A program made the position numbers and the translations under genes. Of a DNA stretch of 64,000 bases, positions 50,225-58,659 are shown one piece after another. The notes beneath the pieces are model-generated. The model ran no database searches and had not been told where the DNA came from. It worked only from the letters and a program-made list of their open reading frames with translations. The stretch is from the NCBI RefSeq assembly GCF_001425835.1, contig NZ_LMDP01000002.1:1-64000 (forward strand), read 5' to 3'. Position 1 is the stretch's first letter, and each line of letters begins with the position of its first letter. Source of the stretch: Afipia sp. Root123D2 (lineage in GTDB: Bacteria; Pseudomonadota; Alphaproteobacteria; Rhizobiales; Xanthobacteraceae).

Positions 50225-51190
50225 TCAATAGCCGCGCGCAAGATCGATGACGTTATCCAGCGCCTCTCCAGCCTCGAACCGCGCGATCTGGCGCGCGACA
50301 TATCTGGATATTTCCTCCGGATCGGTATCCGCCGCATTGTGGGGCGTTATGATCACTCCGGGATGGTGCCACAGCGGGCTGTCCGCAGGCAGCGGTTCGG
50401 TTTCAAATACATCGAGCGTGACGGTGCCGAGCGTCCCGTCGTTCAGGCACGCGAGAATATCGGCTTCGACCTGAAGGCCGCCGCGCCCGGCATTGATCAA
50501 CACCGGCGCGCCGAGCGGGCTGCTATGATCGAGCAACGCGAACACGCGCCGGTTCAGGACATGCCGCGTGTCCGGTGTGAGAGGAAGCAGACACACCAGA
50601 ATGTTCGTTCGCTTGAGGAATGGCTCCAGACCATCCGGCCCATGAAAACTCTCGACGCCGTGGATGTCTTTCGGGCTCTTGCTCCAGCCCGCGACCTGAA
50701 ACCCAAGCCGGCGCAACGCTGATGCCGCATCGAGGCCGAGCGTGCCAAGCCCGAGAATTCCGACCCGGATTGCGCCCGCCGCCCACTGAGCGCGCGGTTC
50801 CCATAAGCCCTGACGCTGGCAGTTCCACAAATAGAGCTGCTGCCGATGATGCATCAGCACGTGAAGGACGACATATTCAGTCATCCGCTTGGTCAGATCA
50901 TCGACCGACACCCGGACGACAGGCACCTTTGGCAACGTGCGGTCGGCAAGTAGCGCATCCACCCCCGCGCCCAGATTGAAAATCGCGCGCAGATGCGGGA
51001 ATGCCGCGAGGGCGCCGGCCGGCGGCTTCCATACCGCAGCATAGTGAACCTCGCCCGGATCGACTGCTTCGTCAGGCAACAATACGATCGGCCTGCCGGC
51101 GCAAACGTCTAGGAAACGCTCCTTCCACAAATGCGGCAGCCAGTTCTCGCCGCCCCCCTGCACCAGCAGAGCCAACGCGCCCTTTATCAT
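50225..51190 (-). CDS. D-2-hydroxyacid dehydrogenase (glyoxylate/hydroxypyruvate reductase A-like)
   Basis: 321 residues. Rossmann motif GILGLGTLGLDAASAL near residues 145-160, NAGRGG near 236, then DVFETEPLPADSPLW and the catalytic HN pair in TPHNAADTDPE near 281. Substrate-domain residue NLGAGVDALL near 70. Resembles GhrA (about 312 residues), which reduces glyoxylate and hydroxypyruvate. The ATG at 51190 is chosen; a longer frame to 51277 is not needed. Divergent from the hydroxylase gene. Confidence 0.88.
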   Translation of the reverse strand: MIKGALALLVQGGGENWLPHLWKERFLDVCAGRPIVLLPDEAVDPGEVHYAAVWKPPAGALAAFPHLRAIFNLGAGVDALLADRTLPKVPVVRVSVDDLTKRMTEYVVLHVLMHHRQQLYLWNCQRQGLWEPRAQWAAGAIRVGILGLGTLGLDAASALRRLGFQVAGWSKSPKDIHGVESFHGPDGLEPFLKRTNILVCLLPLTPDTRHVLNRRVFALLDHSSPLGAPVLINAGRGGLQVEADILACLNDGTLGTVTLDVFETEPLPADSPLWHHPGVIITPHNAADTDPEEISRYVARQIARFEAGEALDNVIDLARGY

Positions 51191-51356
51191 TCCAGTCCGC
51201 CCCGCTCGCCCCGTTCGTTCCCGGCCCGCGCGAACGGAACCATCGCAGCCATTATATCCGTTTACGCCCGCTTCCAAGGCTTGCGTTCGAGCGCTCCGTC
51301 TATTAATATGTCACTAATATGTTAGATTGACGCAACGCATGAGACAGGAGGGCACC
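51191..51356. promoter_or_regulatory. Divergent promoter region, GhrA-like and hydroxylase
   Basis: 166 bases, with an AT-rich stretch containing two ACTAATATG/TTAATATG-like repeats (about 51301-51322) and the hydroxylase ribosome binding site AGGAGGG just before 51357. Confidence 0.4.
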
Positions 51357-52142
51357 ATGGAATTGTCCCAGACGCCAATGACCGAACGACAGCGTAAATA
51401 TCGGGCGAACTACCGTGAGCGCGTGGCCGGCTGGTACAACGGCTGGCTTCATGTCGCGCTGATCTACACGATCGGATTCACGGCGCTGTATGTTTACACC
51501 GCGAACGTTCATGACGTGCGCTGGAGGGAGTGGCTGACCATTCCCGCGATTTTCATGGTCGCCAATTTCTTCGAGTGGGCTGTCCATCGCTATGTGATGC
51601 ATCGCCCGTCCAACGTACCGCTGCTTCGCGCCGTCTATAGCCGGCATACGCTGATGCACCACCAATTCTTCACCGAAGAAGAAATGCGGTTCGCCGATCA
51701 TCACGATTGGCGCGTGACGTTCTTTCCGCCCTACGCCCTCGTCGTCTTTACATTCATGTCGATCCCGGCGGCGATCGTGGCGGGCTACCTGATCTCCGCC
51801 AATGTGGGATGGCTTCTCATCACCACCACGACCTCGATGTACCTGATCTATGAGTTCATGCACTTCTGCTGCCACGTCGACGAAAACTGGTTTGTCCGCA
51901 ACATGCCGTTCGTCAACACGATCCGCAGACATCACACCGCGCACCACGACCAGTCGATCATGATGGAGCGCAACATGAACCTGACGTTCCCGGTCATGGA
52001 CTATGTTTTCGGAACATCGGATCTTAATCGCGGACTGTTAGGCCACGTCTTCAATGGCTACAGCACCCGGTTTGTGAAAACGGACATGCGCCGCACCTCG
52101 CGCACGCCGCGGGTCACGCCCTCATCCGTCCCTGCCGAATAA
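51357..52142 (+). CDS. Fatty acid hydroxylase/sterol desaturase family protein
   Basis: 261 residues, inner membrane, about four helices. The His boxes of diiron hydroxylases are present: HRYVMH (near 76-81), HTLMHH (near 96-101), a HH in DHHDW, HFCCH (near 179) and RRHHTAHHD (near 194-202). Such enzymes hydroxylate lipid-like substrates with O2. No partner reductase gene is adjacent. The ATG at 51357 has AGGAGGG; the in-frame start at 51327 lacks one. It ends at a very good terminator. Confidence 0.88.
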   Translation: MELSQTPMTERQRKYRANYRERVAGWYNGWLHVALIYTIGFTALYVYTANVHDVRWREWLTIPAIFMVANFFEWAVHRYVMHRPSNVPLLRAVYSRHTLMHHQFFTEEEMRFADHHDWRVTFFPPYALVVFTFMSIPAAIVAGYLISANVGWLLITTTTSMYLIYEFMHFCCHVDENWFVRNMPFVNTIRRHHTAHHDQSIMMERNMNLTFPVMDYVFGTSDLNRGLLGHVFNGYSTRFVKTDMRRTSRTPRVTPSSVPAE

Positions 52143-52149
52143 CCGTCAC

Positions 52150-52187
52150 GGTCCGGTTGTCGCCTCCCCGGCAGCCGGACCTTTTTT
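52150..52187 (+). terminator. Rho-independent terminator after hydroxylase
   Basis: 10-bp stem GGTCCGGTTG / CAGCCGGACC (one G-T pair), 12-base loop and a run of six T (52182-52187). The best terminator in the window, only 15 bases before the next start codon. Confidence 0.88.
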
Positions 52188-52202
52188 CCACGGAGCCGCC
52201 TC

Positions 52203-52601
52203 ATGAGCCAGATCGAGCCCAACGCCATAGCCCTCTGCTGGTTCGCCGTGCTTTGGAGCATTTGCTGCCTCAGCTTCCTTCAGCTTGCAGGCATGTACCC
52301 GCTAGGCAACCGGTCCGACGACGCTCCTGCCGCATCATCGACGTTCGTTCTCGGCAGCACGGTGTTGTGGCTGATCCTGCTTGTGGGAACATGTCTGTTC
52401 GCTGCCGCCGAATTGCGCTGGACCAGTTTCGTGATCGTCGCCGGAATCCTGTTTCTGTTTCTGCCGGAACTTTTCCAGGCCATCCCGTTGCGATGGCGAA
52501 ATGGCGGAACCGGACTGGCAGCGACCGGGCTGATGCTCGCAGCAGCGCTCGGGCTTCTGGCGTCGGTTGCCTCGGCGCCACTCAAATCCATGCTTTCGTA
52601 A
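52203..52601 (+). CDS. Small integral membrane protein, function unknown
   Basis: 132 residues with four predicted helices (about 9-31, 47-68, 72-90, 103-123) and little soluble sequence. I do not recognise a family. It begins 16 bases after the T-run of the preceding terminator, so it needs readthrough or a promoter inside the hydroxylase gene. It has a CGGAG-type leader like the two next genes. Confidence 0.65.
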   Translation: MSQIEPNAIALCWFAVLWSICCLSFLQLAGMYPLGNRSDDAPAASSTFVLGSTVLWLILLVGTCLFAAAELRWTSFVIVAGILFLFLPELFQAIPLRWRNGGTGLAATGLMLAAALGLLASVASAPLKSMLS

Positions 52602-52643
52602 TCAGACGTTTCCTTGACCGCACCGAATCCCTCGGAGACTGCA

Positions 52644-52841
52644 ATGCCACACCACATCAAGTTCATGCTTTCGCTGGGCTGCCTCGCGACCGCCGCGGCC
52701 GGCTACTTTTTCATGGTACATCTGGGACAGACCGGGCCGAGCTATGCCGTCGCCTTTCTCGGCGTGTTCGCGACGGTGGCCATGTGGGTATTCCCGGAGG
52801 TCATGAAGAAAGACATCAAGACCAGCAAGCAACACTCCTGA
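52644..52841 (+). CDS. Small two-helix membrane protein, function unknown
   Basis: 65 residues from the ATG at 52644, preceded by CCCTCGGAGAC. Helices near residues 6-26 and 32-52, followed by a basic tail KKDIKTSKQHS. No recognised family. The leader is repeated before the next gene, suggesting copied expression signals. An in-frame ATG at 52614 lacks a site. Confidence 0.65.
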   Translation: MPHHIKFMLSLGCLATAAAGYFFMVHLGQTGPSYAVAFLGVFATVAMWVFPEVMKKDIKTSKQHS

Positions 52842-52883
52842 TCTTTTACATACCTTTCCGACCGAACGCCCTCGGAGACCAAC

Positions 52884-53186
52884 ATGACGCACTACATCGG
52901 TGATCGGACCATCGACGGAATTTCCGTTCAGGCCGATGACAAACCACTCTCGCCATACTACGACCAGCTTCGGCTCACCGAACACGGTTTCGAATGGAGT
53001 TATGAAGGTCGCGAGCCGGCACAATTGGCGTTCGCCCTGCTTTACGATCGCCTGCAGGATGCAGCCAGGGCCAAAGCCCTGCACAAGGCTTTCATGGAAC
53101 GCGTCGTCGCCAACTTCGGCAACGAGTGGGAGCTGACATCGGGCGATATCGATGATGCGATCCAGGCGCTCAGCAAGCCATCGTAA
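52884..53186 (+). CDS. DUF6166-like protein
   Basis: 100 residues, soluble. The core EWSYEGREPAQLAFALL (residues 37-53) matches the FEWGY-G-SGPAQLALA pattern I recall for DUF6166, with an N-terminal YIGDRTIDGISVQ and an acidic helical end. Function unknown. It has the same CCCTCGGAGAC leader as the preceding gene. Confidence 0.7.
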   Translation: MTHYIGDRTIDGISVQADDKPLSPYYDQLRLTEHGFEWSYEGREPAQLAFALLYDRLQDAARAKALHKAFMERVVANFGNEWELTSGDIDDAIQALSKPS

Positions 53187-53227
53187 ATTGGCCGATCAGT
53201 TCGCGGCTTCGGAAAGCACCTGACCTC

Positions 53228-54337
53228 ATGGCGTTGCCGTATCGCGCGGCCGTCCTCCACAAAAGCGGCACGCCCCTCTCTATCGAGCAAGTTTCATCGC
53301 CTGCGCCCTCGCCAGGCGACGTGGTCGTGCGGATGCGCGCAGCGAGCCTTTGCCACACCGACCTCGAAGTCATCGATGGATCATTGCGCTATCCACTGCC
53401 GATGATCCTCGGCCACGAGGCCTCGGGGATCGTCGAGGAGATCGGAAGCGCCGTCACCGATGTCCGCGTCGGCGATCATGTCGTGCTGTCGTGGAATCCA
53501 CATTGCGGCCACTGCTTTCACTGCGATCGCGATCAACCGATCCTGTGCGAAACCTATCTCGGCGAAGGGCCGAAAGGCGTCCATTTCGATGGACAGTCGA
53601 AGGCGGCTCTTTCGCCCGGCCAGCCGCTGACCCATCTGATGTTTCTCGGCGCCTTCGCCGAATACTGCGTGCTGCCGGCACAACAGGCGATCGTCGTACC
53701 GAAGGACATTCCCTTCGATCGCTCATGCCTGATCGGGTGTGGCGTGATGACGGGCGTCGGTGCCGCACTCAACATTGCCGATATCCGCCACGGCGACACT
53801 GTCATGGTGATCGGCTGCGGTGCCGTCGGGCTAGCGGCAATTCAAGGCGCGGCGATGTCCGGTGCCGCCAACATCATCGCGGTCGATCTCGATGATAAAA
53901 AGCTGGCTCTCGCTGCACGGCTTGGAGCAACCCAGGGGGTGAACGCGGGCACACAGGATCCGGTGGACGCCGCCAAACAAGCGACCAAGGGGCGCGGCGC
54001 CGACGTCGTTCTCGAATCCGCCGGTCATCCGGTCGCTTTCCGGCAGACAACCGAAGCTGTACGCCCCGGTGGTCAGGTCATTTGGCTCGGCAAGATCGAC
54101 GTCACCAAGGACGTCAGCTTTCGCTGGGGATCGCTGATGGGAGAAAAGCACCTTCGCCGGTCGAGCTACGGCGGTGCGCGACCGCGCCGTGATTTCCCAC
54201 TGCTCGCGCAGGCCTATCTGGATGGCCGCCTCAAGCTCGATGAATTGATCACGAACCGCATCAAGCTGGACGACATCAATGACGGCTTCGACCTGCTGCG
54301 CCAGGGTAAAACGATCCGCACCGTGATCGAGTTCTAA
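53228..54337 (+). CDS. Zinc-dependent alcohol dehydrogenase (class III-like MDR family)
   Basis: 369 residues. Catalytic zinc ligands Cys42 and His63 (GHE, Glu64) plus Cys in LIGCGVMTG near 175; the structural zinc site is complete (Cys93, Cys96, Cys99, Cys107 in CGHCFHCDRDQPILC). NAD motif GCGAVGLAAIQGA near 199-211. Similar to aryl/benzyl alcohol and formaldehyde-type dehydrogenases. Tail to tail with GntR, 13 bases apart. Confidence 0.92.
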   Translation: MALPYRAAVLHKSGTPLSIEQVSSPAPSPGDVVVRMRAASLCHTDLEVIDGSLRYPLPMILGHEASGIVEEIGSAVTDVRVGDHVVLSWNPHCGHCFHCDRDQPILCETYLGEGPKGVHFDGQSKAALSPGQPLTHLMFLGAFAEYCVLPAQQAIVVPKDIPFDRSCLIGCGVMTGVGAALNIADIRHGDTVMVIGCGAVGLAAIQGAAMSGAANIIAVDLDDKKLALAARLGATQGVNAGTQDPVDAAKQATKGRGADVVLESAGHPVAFRQTTEAVRPGGQVIWLGKIDVTKDVSFRWGSLMGEKHLRRSSYGGARPRRDFPLLAQAYLDGRLKLDELITNRIKLDDINDGFDLLRQGKTIRTVIEF

Positions 54338-54350
54338 AACGACGACGCCA

Positions 54351-55070
54351 TCACAACGTCGAGCGCGCGAAGCTTTCGATGTACTCGATCAGACGATCGG
54401 ACGCCGCGGCTGCCTTCTCCGGATCGCGACGCGCAATCGCCTCCGCGACTTCGGCATGCAGGCGAGCAGCCAGCGGCAGATCCGCCGTTTCCCGATAGTG
54501 CTGGTACCAGAAACGCCGCGACAGGCCGTGCATCAGGCCCATCGAGCGGCTCGCGAATTCGTTCCGTGCCGCGGACGAAATCAAGGTATTGAGCTGCTGA
54601 TCGAACCGCATGAAGGCAAGGTCGTCAGCCTGCTCGGCCGCTTCCCGCATTCCCTCGGCGATGCTGAAGAACTTCTGCCGCTCATCTTCTGTTACCCGCT
54701 CGGCGGCGCCACGCGCCATCAGGCGCTCAAGCTCGCGCCGCACTTCGAGCAAGCGAAGCTGCACCCGCAGATTGATCTCGGAAACGAGGATGCCCCGGCG
54801 CGGCAGGATATTGACGAGGCCATCCCGCGACAGCCGTTGCAGCGCTTCGCGAATGGGTGTTCGGCCGATATTGAGGCGTTTGGAAAGAACCAGCTCGGAC
54901 AAGACCGCGCCGGGCGGCAATTGCAGCGTGACGATCATTTCCTCGAGCTGGGCATAGGCCAGATCGGTCAGCGTCGCATCCCCTCCGCCTTCCAGCGTCG
55001 GGCGTCCTGGTTGTGCAGATGCCGGCTTTGCCTTGCTGGCGCTGCCCGTCGCTCGGCCCTTGTCCTTCAT
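54351..55070 (-). CDS. GntR family (FadR/FCD type) transcriptional regulator
   Basis: 239 residues. A Gly/Ala/Lys-rich leader of 30 residues, then the winged helix (LEEMIVTLQLPPGAVLSELVLSKRLNIGRTPIREALQRL), then the all-helical FCD effector domain. Clearly paralogous to the GntR at 62031, sharing EEMIVTLQLPPG exactly. It stands at one end of the transporter 4 gene set and the other GntR at the other. The ATG at 55070 is at the domain start; the longer frame overruns the acyl-CoA dehydrogenase gene. Confidence 0.9.
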   Translation of the reverse strand: MKDKGRATGSASKAKPASAQPGRPTLEGGGDATLTDLAYAQLEEMIVTLQLPPGAVLSELVLSKRLNIGRTPIREALQRLSRDGLVNILPRRGILVSEINLRVQLRLLEVRRELERLMARGAAERVTEDERQKFFSIAEGMREAAEQADDLAFMRFDQQLNTLISSAARNEFASRSMGLMHGLSRRFWYQHYRETADLPLAARLHAEVAEAIARRDPEKAAAASDRLIEYIESFARSTL

Positions 55071-55225
55071 CGCTCGCAAGATCGATGACCGCTTTCCCGC
55101 GGCGCCCCAACTCCTGAGCGCAGCTCTCTGACCAGATAACCTGATCAAAGGTATCCCACACGCGGTGCGGACGGGCAAGCGAGCCGGTGCGCGTCCCCGT
55201 GGTATCTCCCTGAACTTCGGGGCTG
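55071..55225. promoter_or_regulatory. Control region upstream of GntR
   Basis: 155 bases. An imperfect inverted repeat around TGATCA (about 55135-55154, GATAACC and GGTATCC arms) resembles a GntR half-site pair and may be an autoregulatory operator. Confidence 0.35.
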
Positions 55226-56368
55226 TTACGCCGACAGTTCTCGGCCGATAATCAGCCGCTGGATCTCGCTGGTCCCCTCGAGAATGCGCAGCACCCTCGC
55301 CTCGCCAATAAGGCCGGAGACCTCGAACTCCTCGAACGCACCGTAGCCGCCATGCACCTGCAGTGCGATGTCCGCTGCCTCGCTCGCCATCTCGGTGGCG
55401 AACAGTTTCGCCATCGACGTTTCGAGCCGGAACGGACGCTCGGCATCGGCCAGGCACGCGGCGTTACGGATCATCAGTTCGGCGGCATGGATATTGGTCA
55501 ACGTATCCGCCAGCGGGAAAGTGAGACCCTGATTCTGGAAGATCGGGATGCCACCGACTTTCCGACTTGCCCCGTAAATCTTTGCTAGATCGATCGCCTT
55601 GCGCGACAATCCAAGACCGGTCGCGCCGACAAGGATACGGCCGATGCTCAGCGTTGTCAGAATCTGCTTCAGGCCTTCGCCCCGGTTTCCAACCATGTTG
55701 GCTTTCGGCACACGGCAATTGTCGAGGAACAGTTCGACGGAATCGGCAATACGCCAACCGATCTTGCGGCCAGCCTTGCCTACCGTGAATCCCGGTGTCC
55801 CGACCGGTACCACAAACGTCGAGAGACCCTTCGCGCCGAGCTCGGGGTCGGTCACTGCAACGAATGTCGATACCCCGTGCAAGGCGGTGCCCGCATTGGT
55901 GGAGAATACCTTCGACCCGGACAGCACGAAAGAGTCGCCGTCCTCGACCGCGCGCATCTTGATGCTGGCGACATCCGATCCACCGCTCGGCTCGGTTACC
56001 CCGAACGATGCGATAAAATCGCCGCGGCAAAGCGGTTCGAGCCATTTCCTTTTGATATCGTCGGAGCCGTAACGGGCAATCACCGTCATCGGCGCACTGT
56101 TGCAGAGATAGATCGCGGCAAAGCCGGGCTCCGCGCGCGCCAGCGTCTCGGCGACAATCGCGGCACCCCGCGTGCCAAGCCCGCCACCGCCGAAATCAGG
56201 GTCGTAAGCCGTTCCCATGAAGCCGAGCGCGAGGAATTCCTTGACCAGATCGGTCGGGAATTCGTGCTTGTCAGCGAAAGGCTTGATCCGCGGCCGCAAC
56301 GCCCCTTCCGTAAATTGCTCCAAGCCGTTTTTTAACAGAGTTTCGTCTTCGTTGAGGTCGAGAAGCAT
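55226..56368 (-). CDS. Acyl-CoA dehydrogenase
   Basis: 380 residues. Typical motifs: ASFGVTEPSGGSDVASIKMRA near 125-145, LSGSKVFSTNAGTAL near 155-170, QVHGGYGAFEEFEVSGLIGEARVLRILEGTSEIQR at the C-terminus. Closely follows the crotonase gene (42 bases). It oxidises the acyl-CoA of the compound imported by transporter 4, by inference. AAGGAG before the ATG. Confidence 0.93.
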   Translation of the reverse strand: MLLDLNEDETLLKNGLEQFTEGALRPRIKPFADKHEFPTDLVKEFLALGFMGTAYDPDFGGGGLGTRGAAIVAETLARAEPGFAAIYLCNSAPMTVIARYGSDDIKRKWLEPLCRGDFIASFGVTEPSGGSDVASIKMRAVEDGDSFVLSGSKVFSTNAGTALHGVSTFVAVTDPELGAKGLSTFVVPVGTPGFTVGKAGRKIGWRIADSVELFLDNCRVPKANMVGNRGEGLKQILTTLSIGRILVGATGLGLSRKAIDLAKIYGASRKVGGIPIFQNQGLTFPLADTLTNIHAAELMIRNAACLADAERPFRLETSMAKLFATEMASEAADIALQVHGGYGAFEEFEVSGLIGEARVLRILEGTSEIQRLIIGRELSA

Positions 56369-56410
56369 GAGGCCGCTCCTTGGGGGTCTGTGGTATCGGG
56401 TTTGCAGCGC

Positions 56411-57166
56411 TCAGCGCTGCCGGAATTTATCGAACGTCACCTGTGCCGCCTGCTCGCGGCAATTATCCAGGAACAGCCGGTTGGCTTCGAAATCCATCGC
56501 TTCGGCGTCATCCATCAGATAGTTCGAGAAGAAGCGCTTGGTCGCAGCGACAGCCGGGCGCGGCAGCTTCGCCAGCTTCTCGGCAATGCCGATCGAGGTG
56601 GTCAGCGCCTCGCCGTCATCACAACAATAATCGATCACACCGATGGCACGGGCATCTTCGGCACTGAGAGGCTCGAGGCAGAAACACAAGAGCCGCGCCT
56701 TGACCAGACCGACGCGCGCGACCAGCGACTTGATGCCCCACGGCGTTAGCCAGCCATGCGGCACTTCCGGCAGGCTCCAGCTCGAGCTGCGTCCGGCAAC
56801 AACAACATCGCAAGACGTCGCAAGCGTGAATCCGCCGCCGATCGCGAACATCTCCACCGCTGCGACCACCGGTTTGCTCAGATAGCCGATCAGACGCCCG
56901 AGATCGCCGCATTCCTGCTCAAAGCGGCCCATTGCCTCGAGATCGAGCGCGCTGATGAACTTAAGGTCGCTGCCGGCGGAAAACCCCGGCGCGGCGCCGA
57001 CGAGAACGATCGCCGAGACGTCCTCATCTCGATCGAGTTTCAGTAGCGTGGCTTTCACGCCATCGACAAGCGTCTGATCCATCGCATTGCGGCGCGCGGA
57101 GCGCAGCATGGTGACAACGGCGATGCTGTCCCGCTTCTCAAGTCTTACGACGTCTTGTTCACTCAT
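56411..57166 (-). CDS. Crotonase (enoyl-CoA hydratase/isomerase) family protein
   Basis: 251 residues. Oxyanion motif GAAPGFSAGSDLKF and IGGGFTLATSCD near 109-120. Of the two hydratase Glu, the second is kept (Glu134 in WSLPEVPHG) and the first is Thr114. Starts 25 bases after LivF, so it belongs to the transporter 4 operon. The ATG at 57166 is preferred to a longer frame to 57247. Confidence 0.9.
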   Translation of the reverse strand: MSEQDVVRLEKRDSIAVVTMLRSARRNAMDQTLVDGVKATLLKLDRDEDVSAIVLVGAAPGFSAGSDLKFISALDLEAMGRFEQECGDLGRLIGYLSKPVVAAVEMFAIGGGFTLATSCDVVVAGRSSSWSLPEVPHGWLTPWGIKSLVARVGLVKARLLCFCLEPLSAEDARAIGVIDYCCDDGEALTTSIGIAEKLAKLPRPAVAATKRFFSNYLMDDAEAMDFEANRLFLDNCREQAAQVTFDKFRQR

Positions 57167-57191
57167 GGATCTTCCGATACAGCGCGCGCTG

Positions 57192-57896
57192 TCAGGCGCC
57201 GAGATACATTTGCTTGACCTCGGCCGTCTCCGAGAGGTCTCGGGCATTACCCGACGTCACGATATTTCCGGATTGCAGGACATACGCGCGGTCGGCACAG
57301 CCAAGAGCCATCACCGCGTTCTGTTCAGCGAGCAAAATGGTCAGACCGTCGCTCGCAAGATTGCGGACGATCTGCCCTAACTCCTCGATAATAATCGGCG
57401 CGAGACCGAGAGTCGGCTCATCGAGGAGCATCAATCTCGGTCGCGACATCAGCCCACGGCCGATCGCAAGCATCTGCTGCTCCCCGCCGGACATCGAACC
57501 GGCTCGCTGAATACGGCGTTCGCGAAGCCGAGGGAACATCACAAATACCCGTTCCAGATCGTCATCGACATCGTCGCGATCGTCCCGATGATACGCGCCC
57601 ATCAGAAGATTTTCGTGGACCGTCAGCCGTGGAAAAATCTGGCGGCCTTCCGGCACCAGAACCAGCCCGGCCTTGACACGATCGACGGTCGGGAGCGCTT
57701 CAATGCCGCGCCCGTCGAGTTTGATGCTGCCCGAATCCAATTTCTTCAGGCCAGCCAACGTTCGCAGGGTCGTCGATTTTCCGGCGGCATTCGAGCCGAT
57801 AAGAGTGACGACTTCGCCTTTGTCTAGGCGGAAGGCCACGTTTCTAAGGACTTTCTGCTTGCCGTAGCTGACATTGAGGTTCGATACATCAAGCAT
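57192..57896 (-). CDS. HAAT transporter 4: LivF-type ATP-binding protein
   Basis: 234 residues. Walker A GSNAAGKST near residues 36-44, signature MSGGEQQMLAIGRGL near 135, Walker B LMLLDEPTLGLAP near 155. The ATG at 57896 overlaps LivG by eight bases. Confidence 0.94.
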   Translation of the reverse strand: MLDVSNLNVSYGKQKVLRNVAFRLDKGEVVTLIGSNAAGKSTTLRTLAGLKKLDSGSIKLDGRGIEALPTVDRVKAGLVLVPEGRQIFPRLTVHENLLMGAYHRDDRDDVDDDLERVFVMFPRLRERRIQRAGSMSGGEQQMLAIGRGLMSRPRLMLLDEPTLGLAPIIIEELGQIVRNLASDGLTILLAEQNAVMALGCADRAYVLQSGNIVTSGNARDLSETAEVKQMYLGA

Positions 57897-58659
57897 GCTT
57901 CTTACCCAGATAGGCTGCGACAACGGCCTCGTTCGCGAGAACGTCTTCGGTTTTTCCAGTTGCGATGACGGCGCCATGGTGGAGCGCGATCGAGCGATCG
58001 GCGAGCCTGCCAAGAAAGCCAACCTTGTGATCGATAATGCACAGGGTGACGCCGTGCGATTTCAGGTCACGCAGAACCGCATCGAGGTTGGTGATCTCGT
58101 CATGCCCAAGGCCCGAGGCCGGTTCGTCGAGCAACAGCAACTCTGGATCGCAAACCATGCCCATCGCCACACCGAGCATCTTCTCTCCGCCGTAAGACAG
58201 TGCGCCGGCTTCATCGTTGCGCTGGTTTGCCAGCCGGCACAGTTCGAGCATCTGGTCGATCTTGCGCGTCAACGTGCGATCGAGCTCGGCGGGCATCCCA
58301 CCGAACAGCGTCTGCAGGCGCTTTGCACCGAGCGCGCGCTTGACGTGCAGATGACAAGCAATCTGCATGTGTTGCGCGACCGTCAGCTCGGAAAAGAGCT
58401 GCGGGTTCTGGAATGTTTTCACCAGACCCTGCTGAGCCACCTCGAATGGCGTCAGCGCGTTGATATCGCTGCCCTTCCACAGGATAGCGCCCGCGGTCGG
58501 TTTCAGAATGCCGGCGATCAAGCTGAGAGTCGTCGTTTTGCCGGACCCGTTCGGCCCGAAAATTCCGATGATCTCCCCCCGTTCGATCCCGAAGGAGACG
58601 TTCGAGACGGCAGTCAGACCACCAAAGCGCTTGGTCAGGTTCTGGATATCAAGCAGCAT
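57889..58659 (-). CDS. HAAT transporter 4: LivG-type ATP-binding protein
   Basis: 256 residues. Walker A GPNGSGKTT near residues 36-44, signature ALSYGGEKMLGVAMGM, Walker B LLLLDEPASGLGHDE. The ATG at 58659 overlaps LivM by 11 bases; an upstream start at 58686 is in frame. Confidence 0.93.
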   Translation of the reverse strand: MLLDIQNLTKRFGGLTAVSNVSFGIERGEIIGIFGPNGSGKTTTLSLIAGILKPTAGAILWKGSDINALTPFEVAQQGLVKTFQNPQLFSELTVAQHMQIACHLHVKRALGAKRLQTLFGGMPAELDRTLTRKIDQMLELCRLANQRNDEAGALSYGGEKMLGVAMGMVCDPELLLLDEPASGLGHDEITNLDAVLRDLKSHGVTLCIIDHKVGFLGRLADRSIALHHGAVIATGKTEDVLANEAVVAAYLGKKHA

